The notes: generated by a model not told the origin, from the letters alone. DNA of 64,000 nt from Melampsora larici-populina 98AG31 (GCF_000204055.1 NW_006768778.1:511536-575535), one strand, 5' to 3'. Shown: positions 23,523 through 35,841, counted from the first letter of the stretch. A program made the numbers and translations.

Positions 23523-24130
23523 GTGGCAATCCAAGCTAACGTGGATGATCATGATATTCCACAAGCAACCAGTTTATCCTCCTTTGTGTAAGTATTCCTA
23601 AAACTGAAAAGGACCGTAAGGAAATTGAATAAAGTGAGCTTTCAGCTAATTGTATATCGTTTGTTTGCTTTGAAGACAATTAATTGGTGGAGTCATCAGT
23701 ATTGCAGTAGCGTAAGTCATGTCCCTCAATAAATCTACCGTGTTAGTTCTTCTATTCACATCACTTTCAAATATTTGAAACTAGTCAAACTGTCTTTGGT
23801 AACACATTGAGCCAAAACCTGGAAAAACACACACCTGATGCACCAGCTGCACTCATCCGATCCTCTGTACAGAGCATTGCACAAATTTTGGATTCATTGA
23901 AACCTGGTGTAATTCATGCCTATACTGAATCTTGAAGACAGGTTGGTTCCTTTGAGAGATTCATTTTCTAAAATTAAGGGTTTTCTATCATCCTGACTTA
24001 TGTATTATAACATTGTATATCATTTTGGTAGGTTTATATGTTAGGTATCGTCTGTGGAGTTGCTTCTTTCTTTGCAGCATTTTTGGTTACCAACAAGAAT
24101 ATCAAAAAAAAGCAAAATTCATTCATCTGA
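23523..24130 (+). pseudogene. MFS drug-transporter 3-prime fragment
   Basis: Four spliced segments spell the C-terminal end of a 14-TM-type MFS exporter: VAIQANVDDHDIPQATSLSS, then VQLIGGVISIAVA, then QTVFGNTLSQNLEKHTPDAP..VQSIAQILDSLKPGVI, then VYMLGIVCGVASFFAAFLVT and NKNIKKK before the stop at 24128-24130. The third segment contains an in-frame TGA (after AYTES, near 23933). All upstream exons are missing; the hAT fragment sits where they should be. The 11.7-kb element inserted 105 bp downstream of its end. Confidence 0.75.
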
Positions 24131-24235
24131 ACTGTCTGTTTGATCTAACTAATCTTCTTCACTTGAGTTTCTGATGCATGACACACTTTCAAAACTCTCT
24201 TTGAAACTTATCATTCAAATAAGAAGAACAATCTG

Positions 24236-24294
24236 CGAACTTAACAAAGTCCCTCGCATGCGGTAAAACCCGGAGCCTGCGTAGGGACTTACGC
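24236..24294 (+). repeat. Left outer terminal inverted repeat (59 bp)
   Basis: Identical, base for base, to the reverse complement of 35911-35969. It ends in the near-palindrome GCGTAGGGACTTACGC. Identity of the two ends suggests recent movement or recent repair between ends. Confidence 0.95.
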
Positions 24295-24516
24295 CAAATG
24301 TGACTTTCGTGGCGTGAGCGGTCATTGAGTTTAATAGAGGAGAAAAGCTCTCAATAGAAAACTTTCGTTACACGAAAGCTTTTCAATTTTCCTTTTGAGA
24401 AATAAAAGTCTGGCCTCTTGCGGACCAGACCCTCCATTCAGATCTTCCGTAACTTGAGCCATGCTCAAGTTTCTATTGCCATCCAAAAAACGAAATCTCG
24501 ATTTTCAAAAACCAAC
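24295..24516 (+). repeat. Inner inverted repeat of module 1, left copy
   Basis: About 222 bp, repeated in inverted orientation at 30257-30478 with very few mismatches (one near the inner edge: CTCG versus CTTG). It contains its own short hairpins (CTTGAGCCATGCTCAAG; CTTTCGTTACACGAAAG). The two copies enclose the DUF6589-like and helicase genes. Confidence 0.92.
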
Positions 24517-24756
24517 GAAATCAACCGCTGCTGCGAGATGAATAAAATTAATTACATAGCAGATTTTAATCCTGACTGTAGCAAAATCATGGGTTGGTGA
24601 ATCTGATGGTAAAATCAAATCGAGCTCCAACAGCTCACTTGAAAAAATCGCCTTGCACCAATTTCACCGCAAGAAATAGTTGATTACCGTTTGACCAAGT
24701 CAACGACACCTTTTGTAGTCGACACCACTTCTTTGCCAATCAAACTGATATAAGCA

Positions 24757-27690
24757 ATGTCTCAAACTAGACCGGCTAAGCCTGCTCGCCCAAGTCGAGT
24801 TGTTCAAATATGTGAATTCATTGATTCTATACCTTCGTTTGATCCAAAGAAGTTTGTGCAATCGTTTCTGGATTCACCGGACTCTACCTTAGCAAGTCGC
24901 CGCCGCCTCTGGGCAACAGCTACAGGCTGGTCTTCAACTACTCGGCTTATGAGATCAATCAAAAGACTTGCAAAATCTACAGCTGCTGGAACAGCTCTAT
25001 GGGAGTCTTTCATATCAGACGAGGTTGAGTCAATTGGGACTTATCTTATATTTGATAGGTGTCCTAACATCTCTATTTTCACTACGTCAATTTGCTTCCA
25101 TCAGGCTGAGCAAATAGTAATTTCTCAGTCAATGCCCAGCGGCAAGGCCCCGGATGGCTCTTTTTATAGCTCTAAAGCAATCGACCACGCCTTCTTTGAG
25201 AAAGATAATGAAGAAGAAAGAGAGAGAAAAGTTAGGCAACATATGCCATTCCTCTACAACCTTATACAAGCAAAAATCAAAGACGCTCAGCTTCAAAGAA
25301 ATTCACGAAGAGACTTAGAGGTACAACTGAAACGAAAGCGATCTGAAACAAATCCTAGAATTGAAGAGGATGATGATTCTGATTCTGATTCTGGACTCGC
25401 ACTTGAAACCAACAAGGATGCGGAAAACGTTGATAGAACTAGCGATGATCCTGCAGCGTTGCTTGACACGCGTGAAGATGTTTCCTACCATCGGGAGACT
25501 GAGCGTGAGATTCAAGAACAATTTCAGTTGACTCAGATTCCCATGACTGTCTGCTCAATGATTAGTTTTGTCTGTAATCGGCGTCACAATGGACTCGCCA
25601 TGCTCAACTCTGTCACTTTTCTTGCCAGTGGTGTGCCACAGCGTGCTCATGACTACCTTCACTCTTTGGGACTCACATCGGCTTCAGCAACTGCCAACAG
25701 GTGCATGCTTACATTAAAAAAGAAGACTGAAGAACAACTTCGCTATCAATCTGCTCTCGATTATGTCTTCCAGCCATTGATCACAGCCGACAATATTGAT
25801 ATCATGAAACGGGTTCATCACACCCGAGTTGATGAGAAATCAAAGATTCACCACGGCAGCTGGGCTTATACTCATTTCTTACCCGAGCACTTACAGAAGG
25901 AAATCAAACCAGAAGAAGCCACTGTTGAAGCTTTTCAGGCCGCCATGAAAGCAAGCGAAACTGCACCAATCGAATTGTTTAACTTTTTACCCGATGAAGC
26001 CGCAAGTGATCATTGGAAACGTGCGATCAAGGCTCAAATCGCGACTGCTTTAATTCGCCATGTTGTCGAAAAAGACAGTGCAGCCTACAAATACTGTAAT
26101 AAAAACCTAGCAACATCACCTCCGCCAATTGATCAGATTCCGGTCGAAAAACCAGATATAATGATGTTTAAGATGATGGCTGCTTCAGACGACTCAGCAG
26201 GTGGTGTTGCTGAGATGATTGAACAGCTGTGATTTCAGACTGGACTTTCAGAAGAAGAATATGCTTCAAAGCTACGAGTTATTGAGGGAGATCATGGCAC
26301 CTGTAAAAATATTCAAAGCTTAATTACAAAATCTTTTCCGGCTGAACATCAGGATGAAGCTCACGAAGAACTGATCACTATTCTCGGAGCTGCACATACT
26401 CTATGGAATGTCAGCCAGACAATTCTTTTAAAATATTGGGGGGATCCAAAAGATTCTTCTGATACAGGCGCGTGGAAATCTTGGGTAGCACTCGGTGGAA
26501 GATCTGAGAAGCCTGTTTCAAAGAAAGATTTCAGTTCCATAATGGAAATTGTACATAAAGTCCACACATCAACTTTAGTTTTCTTGCTGCAGTATGTACA
26601 AATCTTTTACTTTCTGCCATTCAAGTTGAAATCGACTAACTCGTATCTTTCTTGACTGGCCACTGTAGTCAACTGATTGCTTCAAAAGATACAGCCTTAG
26701 ACCTTGCTGAGGAGGGTGTCGCAGAGGCACTGGTTGAAGAGTGTTACTTCAGATACTGTTCTGATGAATGTCGTGCTGATTTGTCTGAGGTAGAAGATGG
26801 TAACTTACATAACATGAAACTTCGAATCAGGGACTTTTCTTCAGTAGTTGAAGCTGACAGAGCTATGCGACAGGGTGATGTGGGGAGAATGATGCTTATG
26901 TGGAAGCGTTGGGCAATTCTCGCTCAAGGGATGGAAGGAATGGGTAATTATTCACTTGCTCTTCCTTGTTACATCCTTTTACTGGAAGAATACCTACCAC
27001 CCAGTGTTGGTCGAGCCCTTCGACACTCACTTCTGGTATGTCCAAGTGGACGTGCTGGTCATTTTGTCGCAAAAGACTTCTACTTGGAAATGCAGAATTA
27101 TTGGTTAAAATACTTTTACAATCATTCAGTACGTCAATCTACTTCAATCCAAACTTCACAACTTCAATCACAATTCTTGAGTGTACTGAAATAATCTCAA
27201 ATTACCCCAGGGCCAGGGAACTGACATTGAACGGCTCACAAATCGCTTCTCAGTAAACATACCCTTGGTAAGCATCAAGATTTGAATTGATTAAGTTTGC
27301 TGATCAACATCCGATCAAAGTCATCCAAATACAATATTTATTGACCACATTTGATAGATGCGACAAGTAATGCATCGACTTAAACTACGCTCAGGCTTGA
27401 AAGACATATATCAGAGTAAATCGATCACAATTACTGATCGGTCTTTACTACTTTTCATGCGTATGGCTCGCGACCACCTAACCGATCCTAAAATCCGCCC
27501 AACCCAGCGTCCAATACCCAACATCGAAGGAATCAAAGACTTCTACAGCCTGGGTGTCATACAGTTTCAAAACATTCTCACTGAAGAAGCACGAAAAAAC
27601 AAGTTCAATAAGTTTAAATTAGGTGGACCCCTTGCTGAAGTTACTCGATTCAGCTCTTCAGCCATCGACACAGAAATCAACGGAGATTAG
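24757..27690 (+). pseudogene. DUF6589-type transposon protein, with one in-frame TGA
   Basis: Starts with MSQTRPAKPARPSRVVQICE. The central part matches the basidiomycete DUF6589 pattern from memory: CSMISFVCNRRHNGLAMLNS (residue ~265), ITADNIDIMKRVHH (~345), then VIEGDHGTC and ILGAAHTLWN. Later exons supply HQLIASKDTALDLAEEGVAE.., GQGTDIERLTNRFSVNIPL and MRQVMHRLKLRSGLKDIYQ, ending at 27690. Three introns fit: 26593-26668, 27130-27219 and 27269-27357 (approximate). The only defect is a TGA at 26230-26232 between EMIEQL and QTGLSEEEY, in frame with both sides. The role is unknown; the family is found with helicases in rust transposons. It ends 1 bp from the helicase stop codon. Confidence 0.8.
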
Positions 27691-27691
27691 T

Positions 27692-30073
27692 TCAAAAAGA
27701 CAGAAGACAAACATTATTGACAATTGCATCCCTAATATGTGTCTGGCTTCCTTCCATCCTCCTACGACGTTGTTCGCGTGCAATCTCTTCTTTTTCATAT
27801 TTCTCAGCAGCCTTCTGTAAGCGTGTAGCTTTACGTTCTTCGACTGCTCTTGCTTCATCTTCTTTCCTGAGGATTTGGGCTTGTTTTTCAGCTTCGTGTT
27901 CTGCTTCGATTAGAATTTCATCCAAGTAGTTTTGATCTTCATCGATTTGATTCATTTCCATTTTTAATTCTAACCTTGAGTATGCATCTGAATGTAACCA
28001 CAATTGAATGCAATTGTTTATCATTTGAAAAATACCCGGAATGGCTTGGCTTCCTAAGAGTTTACGTAGACACAAGCCTTCTAAAATTAATCTATAGTTC
28101 TTCACAATTAGCCAAGCATGTTCTCGATTGAATAAGACATCCAGAGCCACACCACAATTCTTCAGAGGTGATTTGCGATAAAGAATTTCGCTGTGACCAA
28201 CTAGAGATACTGCAAGCTCTACAAACTCTCCTTCGAGGCGAATTGGGTCGTCTCTCTTACATAATAACGGCTTGATGGTCGAGACCACAAGATTTGGAGG
28301 ATACCACAAGTAGGGTAAAGTTGATTCTAGTGGATTTGATAGATCAAGAACCGGCGTGGAGATCAGATGACTTAGATCTGACTTTGAAGTCTTTCAAAAA
28401 GCATTGATAAGCTGGATTGCTCCTTCAGGCTCGCAATTTGAGCAGGTACAGTTTGGCATCCATGCCGCTCGCTGGCGAGCTATCTCGTTCTTATATTTAT
28501 TGTTGTCCACCGACAGAGGAATGTATCCAAACCTCCTCGCCAATAGGAATTTATCAGCAAACATCCCATTTGTCGGAGACTATTCAAAGTGGAACTTACA
28601 AGTTGTCTATAGATAAAGCTACACGAAGACAGACAGGTGTGATTGCTAAAGCATCCATCCTTTCGTCATCTCCCATCTCTTTTCCCTGTTCAAAATCTGA
28701 AATCTTGTTTTTACCACTCGGACGGTTTGGTTTAACAAACATGATGCCTAAACCAAGACTCCCAGAGCGACCCGCACGCCCAACCATCTGTATTATTGTT
28801 GAGGGATCCATTCGACCAACGACCACCACACAACTGACAGCCTTCCAGTTTGAACCAAGTCCAAGGGCTGAAGTGCTCGACATCCAAGGGAAATGACCGT
28901 CCACAAAGTCTTTCGCGCGCTTCTCCTTATCCTTCGCACCAGTGATTGCATGGTACCTTTGAATGAAACTGCTAGCTCCGTTTGGTAAGTCTTCAGGAGT
29001 TCCACGAGCCAATTGAGCCATTGCCATCACATTCAAAGTAGCATCTTGTGTTCTCGAGTAGACAATTGTCACCGGAAGCTCCTCATTGGTGAGAATTGAT
29101 TTAGGAGCTACTAAACGTCTGATATCTTGCGCTGTGGGCTGAGGGAACGCTAGATCCACTCGAACAAGGCGGATCTCAGGCCGTGTTAGTTCTCCTTGAA
29201 GGATGGTGATGTTATACGGTGTGATCTTCAAACTACCTAAAATCATTCGAATCGCAACCGGTCGACATGTTGCTGACATCAAAAGCAACCTCACATTTTC
29301 AGTTGCCATCAAGTGGTCGCCTAAGTTTCCATATGCTGGTCTGAAGACCCCGATATCTTGGGAATTCTTGAAAGTTGACAGTAGCTTTCCTGGCCCGCTA
29401 GCAACCAAGCCCCACATGTAGATCATGTGAGCTTCATCAACTACCTTCAGGACGAGTTGACACTGGAAGCTGATACTATTATATATTGCTTCGAAGGCTT
29501 CAGAGTTTAAGAAGATCTCCGGACCCTGATAATATCAGTAGATGTTATATTAGCAAATCATTCTTGATGAATTATAGGTACATCCTTGTATCTCACCAAG
29601 TAAATAAAGCGGTAACATCCTTTTTTGAGTCGTTGGATTGTTTCATCAGTCATACTCCTCTTGGTCAAGTTGATTGCCGAGATACGACCTTCTTTCTCCA
29701 AGACCTGATTGTCTCCAAGCGAATCGAGAGGGTTCAAGACCATAACTACAGGTAATTGTGATTCATCGAATAGATAGTAATACATCTCCGCAATTCTTGT
29801 TTTTCCGTACCCAGTCGCAGCTAGCAGAAAGGTGTTATCGCCATTGATCAGGCAGACAACAGCCTTGACTTGGAGGCTTTTAGGCTCTACTCCGAAAATC
29901 TCTCTGAAGCGCTTGGTAACGTAGTCTGCTTGTTCTTCAAGGTTCATGCCTTGCAATGCAAGTGGTAACGGAGGCTTGTTTTGGCGTAGCAGATCGTTCG
30001 ATGTCAAAGTTGGTGCGCTATGTTTAGCCGCCACCAGGCTCTCCGCCTGTATTCGATTGGCTCTTGTCTGCAT
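27692..30073 (-). CDS. RecQ-like DEAH helicase of the transposon
   Basis: The first ATG is at 30071-30073 (a longer frame would need GTG). Exon 1 holds a helicase Q-like region and Walker A (AATGYGKTR, residue ~85-93), then VVMVLNPLDSLGDNQV. After a GTGAGA..TCAG intron comes GPEIFLNSEAFEAIY and the DEAH box VVDEAHMIYMWG. It continues with LLLMSATCRP (motif III), TIVYSRTQDAT (motif IV) and IIQMVGRAGRSG (motif VI). Later exons give FGYIPLSVDNNKY then MPNCTCSNCEPEGAI, a RecQ-type cysteine cluster. The C-terminus is a charged coiled coil (AEKYEKEEIAREQRRRR). It should unwind DNA with ATP, perhaps during transposition. The exon boundaries at 28309-28600 are approximate. Confidence 0.85.
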
Positions 30074-30256
30074 GGCCACTGGATTTCTGATGAAGATGTG
30101 AATTGGATGAAAAAAAAGACTCGCAGGAATCTTTCATCAATCAATCTTATTATCTCGGTTTGGCTCTTGGGTTTCAAAAGACCTCTTGTAAACCATCATT
30201 GGTTTCTGCCCAAATGGTAAAAGATCGTGGTCATTGGTGTAATGTCTTTGACCGCA

Positions 30257-30478
30257 GTTGGTTTTTGAAAATCAAGATTTCGTTTTTTGGATGGCAATAG
30301 AAACTTGAGCATGGCTCAAGTTACGGAAGATCTGAATGGAGGGTCTGGTCCGCAAGAGGCCAGACTTTTATTTCTCAAAAGGAAAATTGAAAAGCTTTCG
30401 TGTAACGAAAGTTTTCTATTGAGAGCTTTTCTCCTCTATTAAACTCAATGACCGCTCACGCCACGAAAGTCACATTTG
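30257..30478 (-). repeat. Inner inverted repeat of module 1, right copy
   Basis: Inverted copy of 24295-24516. It is followed at 30479-30486 by GCGTAAGT, the innermost 8 bp of the right-hand outer repeat as it stands at 35911. This makes the position look like a fusion junction between two elements. Confidence 0.92.
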
Positions 30479-30486
30479 GCGTAAGT

Positions 30487-30555
30487 AGGACCCCGGAATG
30501 CCCCCATAAAGGGTAGTCTAGTAGAAAAGTCCCTTTTGAGCTCCCGCGGAGCTAC
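30487..30555 (+). repeat. Inner inverted repeat of module 2, left copy
   Basis: A 69-bp segment beginning AGGACCCCGGAATGCCCC. Its inverted copy is at 35842-35910 with one mismatch. The two copies enclose the transposase gene. Confidence 0.92.
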
Positions 30556-30810
30556 ACTTCATGGGTTTATACCCATCTCTAATTAAAATCAAATTTCTGA
30601 CTTTGGTTATTGCCAGCCTTTCGAGTCTTTGACAAGTACTTGTACTTTGTGACATGAAGGCTGACACTTGGATTGTGAAACGTTGTGAAATGCCGAGGTC
30701 GATTGAGCTTGAGGCTGGAGCAAGAGACCTTTCATAAGAGATTGTATATGATTTGCTTGTACTTCTTTGTTTTCTTGTTGACCGAGAAATTTTTATTTCA
30801 ATCATCAAAG

Positions 30811-33800
30811 ATGTCTACGCCTTCAAATGAAATATCTAATGTCTCAACATCAACGACTTTGCGCACTGCCAAACAAAAACTATTGGCTGAGCGAGCTGCC
30901 AATAAAGATGCCAAAAAACGCAAGGATTGCCCGTTGAAAACGGATGATGATCAAAACTGCCCAGAATGTGCCTTTACAAAGGATGGACCTGACCAATGGT
31001 TACACTGCCATTGTGGAAACTCGGTCAAAATGATACACGGTAGGATTCACTATGCCAAAGCCCATTGGGAGTCAAGTAAGTCATCGGTTCCTAAAGCCAA
31101 TAGATCTTCGTTGATTGTCCACTGATGAACCAACATAATTTTTCATGTTTTGATTGTCTTCAAATAGTAACTTGTAAGACAGCAACAGCAAAGCTTCGAC
31201 GGGCTGTAGATCGACCAAAAAGTCTTAATAGTTCAAACAACCAGCCACAAGTTTTTGACGTCCGATGTGCAGGCCTGACTGACAAGACATGGCTGCGTCC
31301 AGGTCAACAACCTATATTGACATGTATCCAGCATTCCTGCACGGCTTATCACGGATATCCACCGAGGTTTACTGTATGTCTCCAAATGTTTAAAACCCCG
31401 CTAGAGAGCTCGCTGTCCGATATCCAGAAGCATGAGCTTCAAGAAGAGCTCTTGTCGCTTTCCACATGGATCATCAGGCGTGATGGAAGTCAGGGTTCGA
31501 TTCATTCCACCAAATGTACACAGCGAGTTTCAACCCTCGATTCTGGGGCTGTTGAGGTCTGTGTGCCTTGCTTGGAGCTCAAGAAATCTTCATCATTAAG
31601 CAAAGCTATCACTCGAGGCTACGCATCGGATGATACACTCAGATTTGTTGCAAAAAATTTCATGGATAGGGGTCCATTCCACGAACTTCTTTTACGCTAT
31701 ACTGAGCTACAGCAGTTGATTCAATCAGTCGAACGATCAACAAGAGCTGGCGACCTAGAGTTCTGGACAACTTTTGGTGTCCACGCCCGGGCTGGACTGT
31801 TTAAAGATGTCCCAATGCTTCGAGCAGTAGCAGAGGGAGTTGCCATTCGGGCTGAAAGGGAAGCAAAAGGCTTAACAACTCGTGGAATGCCATTCAACGA
31901 GTACCTCGACAACATGCTTACAACTGCAGGAGCATACTCCAAAGGTGCTTCTGAGCTATTTCGCGCAAACCTTGCTGGACGCTCATCTTGTGGCTTTCGC
32001 TTACAATGCCAACGGATTGGTGCTCGGATGCACGATAAATTTCACATCGATAATGTGCTTCCGGTAGTTGCTTGGCTTGAGCGATACGGATACAGTGGGC
32101 CAGTATCAGCAGGAACAGACCAGACGGTATGCGTGAAGGCGCTTCGTTACAACAACAGCTGTTTGGTTGGTGTAGAAGGTGGTGATGTCGAAGTTTCCAA
32201 TCTCGAACACCTAGAGAAGTTGGTGGAGCATGCAGTTCAAGGAGATCACCTGTGTAAGAAGGTCAGTCTTCTTTCTTTGGTGAGATTCAACTTTCAAACT
32301 TCACTTCCAGATTTAAGTTGACAACAGCTACCTTTATCTCAGATTCGAGCATACACTCTACAGGTCCCTCTTCCGAACGTTCCTACATTTGTGGTGGCTT
32401 TGATTTCTAGTCGTGAGGATGAGTCTGCTGAGGATATCAAGGCTCAGCACCTTCAGTTCATTGATCTACTTGAATCTGTTGGAATTCGACTCATCTCGTT
32501 GGGGTCTGATGGTGCAGCATCTGAAGTGCTCGCACAAGAGTTACTTGTCAACTCGGCGACAGAACATTTGGAGTTCTCAGCTCCCAAACTCAGTGTCAAC
32601 ATACGTGTTCCACTTCTAGGGGCCTCGAAACGACCAGTTGTAGTAGTACAAGATCCTAAACATGCTAGGAAGACAGCTTCAAATCAACTACTTTCTGGGG
32701 CGCGTTTCTTAGCTTTTGGACGATTCAACGTCAACCTTGACCAGCTCCTCACTTTGCTCCAAACTGAAGAGTGCCCACTTGGCTATAAAGATGTATTAAA
32801 TACAGATAAGCAAGATGATGGGCGAGCTTACCGAACTTTCAGCGAGGACACTTTCAAGGCTGCTTGTGCACAGCCAGATTGTCTTGGTCTGGTATTGTAT
32901 CTCTACATATTTGGCGAGCTTGTTGATTCTTGGTTGAACCAGAGCATGCCACACCGAGAAAGGATTATTTCAAGTTATACGGCAGTCTTTTTTGTACGAA
33001 AGTGGAAGGCATATCTACTCAAACGTCAAAAGGAATCAGGGAGCTTGATGAATTTATCCTCAAACTGTATCTCACATCAAAGCATCCGAATATTTGAAAA
33101 GCTTGGTGAGAGTCTCTTGGGACTCATCATTTCTCACCGTGACCACTACCCTACGCACCCGCTAATGCCCTGGAAACATGGCACTGAGTGTTGTGAGCAC
33201 ATCTTTGGATGGATGCGGGTAATTTCTCCAACTTTTACTGTATTAGACGCAAGGCAGATGATGCCAAAGATATTTGCTGTGATAAAGAGCATCATGAGTG
33301 GGCATATCACATTACCCATGAGTGAGAATCTGCACGCAGGTAAGTTTTCTAACCAGAGTCTGCTTGTGTTTGTTATAAAGCTAATCAGAGTCTAATTTAA
33401 TAGGCTACAAACACGATTTCTCACCCAATAACACTCACGATTTCAGCTACATCCTCAGTCAGTATCCCAGCAACAGCGAAATCAATGAACTACTTGAGCT
33501 CGCGGAATCTCGGGCAGAAGAACTAGCAGCTTTTTCTGGCATGACAACAAACAATTCAGCAGCACCACTCAACAACTTCACATCTGAGGAGGCCTGTGGT
33601 GAACATGAGCTTGATGTATCTGTATCAATACACAAACGATCTTACCTGAACTATCCTTTTGAACCTGAAACAATCACTGTTGAACAGGCATTAGAAACTG
33701 CAGCGGGATTGACAAGCCAGCACCAAGAAACCGATGTACTGATGTCTCAAATAACTGTGAACTTGGAAGCTCTAGCACTCGAAGTCCCCACCGATAACAT

Positions 33801-34787
33801 GATACAACAGACTACAACCAATCAGCTACTAGAACCATATGTGACTCCTTCGACTACGTCAGAAGCTCTGGTGAAATCAGATGGGACTTTGCACATTGAC
33901 CAAATGCTGTCCAAAAGACACGCACATGACAGTCAAGTCAAAAATCATCACGGTCCAGAGAAACCACGTATCACATCAAAAGATTTACCTGTCCCGCAGT
34001 ACGATCCAGACACCGGCCACGAAGTTTTGTTGCCGAGTCAATACAGTAAAGCAGTTTCCTTCTTCTGGCGTTCGCACGAGGATCCAGAGTACGGTGAAGC
34101 CCGTAAACATCGGTGGAGAACCCTTGGAAAGCGCAAGTCGCGTGAACTAACAAACAAGCAACCTGACATAAATGTTGCAGAATCAGGTGTAGGATCACAA
34201 GTCCGGGATGTAGACGAAGTAGATCATAGACCAGATCAAATCTTCGGAATGGGTGCAATAACAGCCACAAATCCTCTTACTAAAAACAAATGGGTTGTAG
34301 TTATAAAGCAAGATGTTAGCATCAATTTTCATATTCAGTTAAATGTTTTCTACATACTGATGTCGTATTTGCCTCTTTGTTGACTGAGCAGTACTTCTAC
34401 CTTGGCCAGGTTCTGGCTGTGTTTGAGCATCACTCAGGAAAGCACGCGTGGATTGCAGAGGCTCATTCACGCGAAAAGGTATCCTACATCTCACTTAAGA
34501 TCTATCAGTACAAGCCAGGTCAAGCAATTATTCAAGCAGCTCATAATGAGGAGCTTCCGAATGAATTTACCTTCAGTCATCTTCCTGCAAAATATATTGC
34601 GTACATCTTCACACCACAACATGATGAATCAGTCTTCTTGTTACTTGAATCTGGTCATTATCGAGTGCCTTCTTTGCTTGATTATTTGATTGCTAGTCGT
34701 CCTGCGTGGCAACGGCTGTTCTCGCCTCAAGGCGTCAAAAAATCTTCTCATAGGCGAATGAGGAAGGCTGTGGAAAACGATTTGTAG
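30811..34787 (+). CDS. Zinc-finger DDE-like transposase (P-element/THAP9-like layout)
   Basis: Five exons, about 1,140 residues: 30811-31075, 31168-32261, 32343-33339, 33404 to about 34300, and about 34389-34787. The N-terminus has a possible zinc-binding cluster (CPECAFTKDG..WLHCHCGNS..HGRIHYAKAH, residues ~50-90), followed by a Cys-rich stretch in exon 2. The core has SAGTDQTVCVKALRYNN, LISLGSDGAASEVLA, VVVQDPKHARKTASNQL and CCEHIFGWMRVISPTF. That spacing of acidic residues, with a Dxx[HN]xxK step and a late E before F, recalls P-element/THAP9 RNase H-fold transposases. The C-terminus (QVLAVFEHHSGKHAWIAEAH) is a separate small domain. No internal stop was found. It is probably the enzyme that moves the element; the exact superfamily is open. 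Confidence 0.75.
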
Positions 34788-35841
34788 TGTTGATGTTTAG
34801 TAGACCTATAATTTTTTATGTATTATGATAATAGTCTCATGTGTAGATGACACATGAGAAATCAATAATGGTATGGTCCGAGAGAAATAAAACATCATCA
34901 AATTAGACAGAAATATAAAGACTTATAATCAGACTTCTTTGATACTCTGTCAATTGTGTTGATATGCGTGCAATTACTGCCTTGCCTCTAGCTTCTGAGT
35001 TATGCGTCGAGCTGATCTCAAGGTTCGAAGCAGACAGGAAAAGCAGTTTGCACACAAATCAAAACAATTTTCAAAGCAACAAAAAGGCTTGAATGCTTTC
35101 GGAGTGAATGAAGGTGAATGTATTGTTTGAAGGAGAGAATAGATGCAGAGACTTGGAGCATGTAGGATATGGAACATAGAGGCCGGTTCATCAGATATCA
35201 GGAATCGTTATATACTACAAAAAACATATGGAGAGTAGTGCCGACTGGGCAAGTTGGATGTGTTTGAAATTGAATCGACCGAGTCCAATTAAAAAAAACA
35301 GGACCCTTTTAAAGAAGAATAGTTCAGATTACATCATTACAGCCCCTGATGTTGCTGGCTGAAACAGGTATCACCCTCGCGATGCTGATGGCTGCTGTGT
35401 TTGAGACCACTTGTGTGACTTTCAAGAATCAAGATGGTTCCTTTTTCTGTTTTATTTCGTTTCTATATTCTGGTTTCTCGTTAGTTACAATTCCAAACAG
35501 TCCGTTAAACTTGACTCGATTGTCTCATACGTATGCAACAATAGTTCTCTTCATTCGTATTTCGATTAGTCCATTTCACTTTATATTCTAGTTCATTTTG
35601 AAAAACGCTAATGCTCGAGAATCCCTGAGCGATGCAAAACAGAGCCTCTGCCTGTGCCAGTCTACCATGTGTTGGACTGCAGCGTTCGGCGCATGATTTG
35701 ATTTCCTCTGCTCGCATCTGTCTTTGTAATTTCACAGTAGATAAAGCAGTTGTGAAAGGTGTCAAGAAATTCCGAGCAAAACTTAAACCCTCTTAGACCT
35801 ATGGGCGAAGCCAGGAACGAACTTAGCCGTTTGGCAGGGGC
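34788..35841. other. Transposon interior without an assigned gene
   Basis: Between the transposase stop and the inner repeat. A minus-strand frame at 35765-35505 (MTPFTTALSTVKLQRQMRAE..) and a Cys-rich frame at 35177-34974 (CCFENCFDLCANCFSC) might be exons of a small gene. I could not join them with confidence. Confidence 0.3.
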
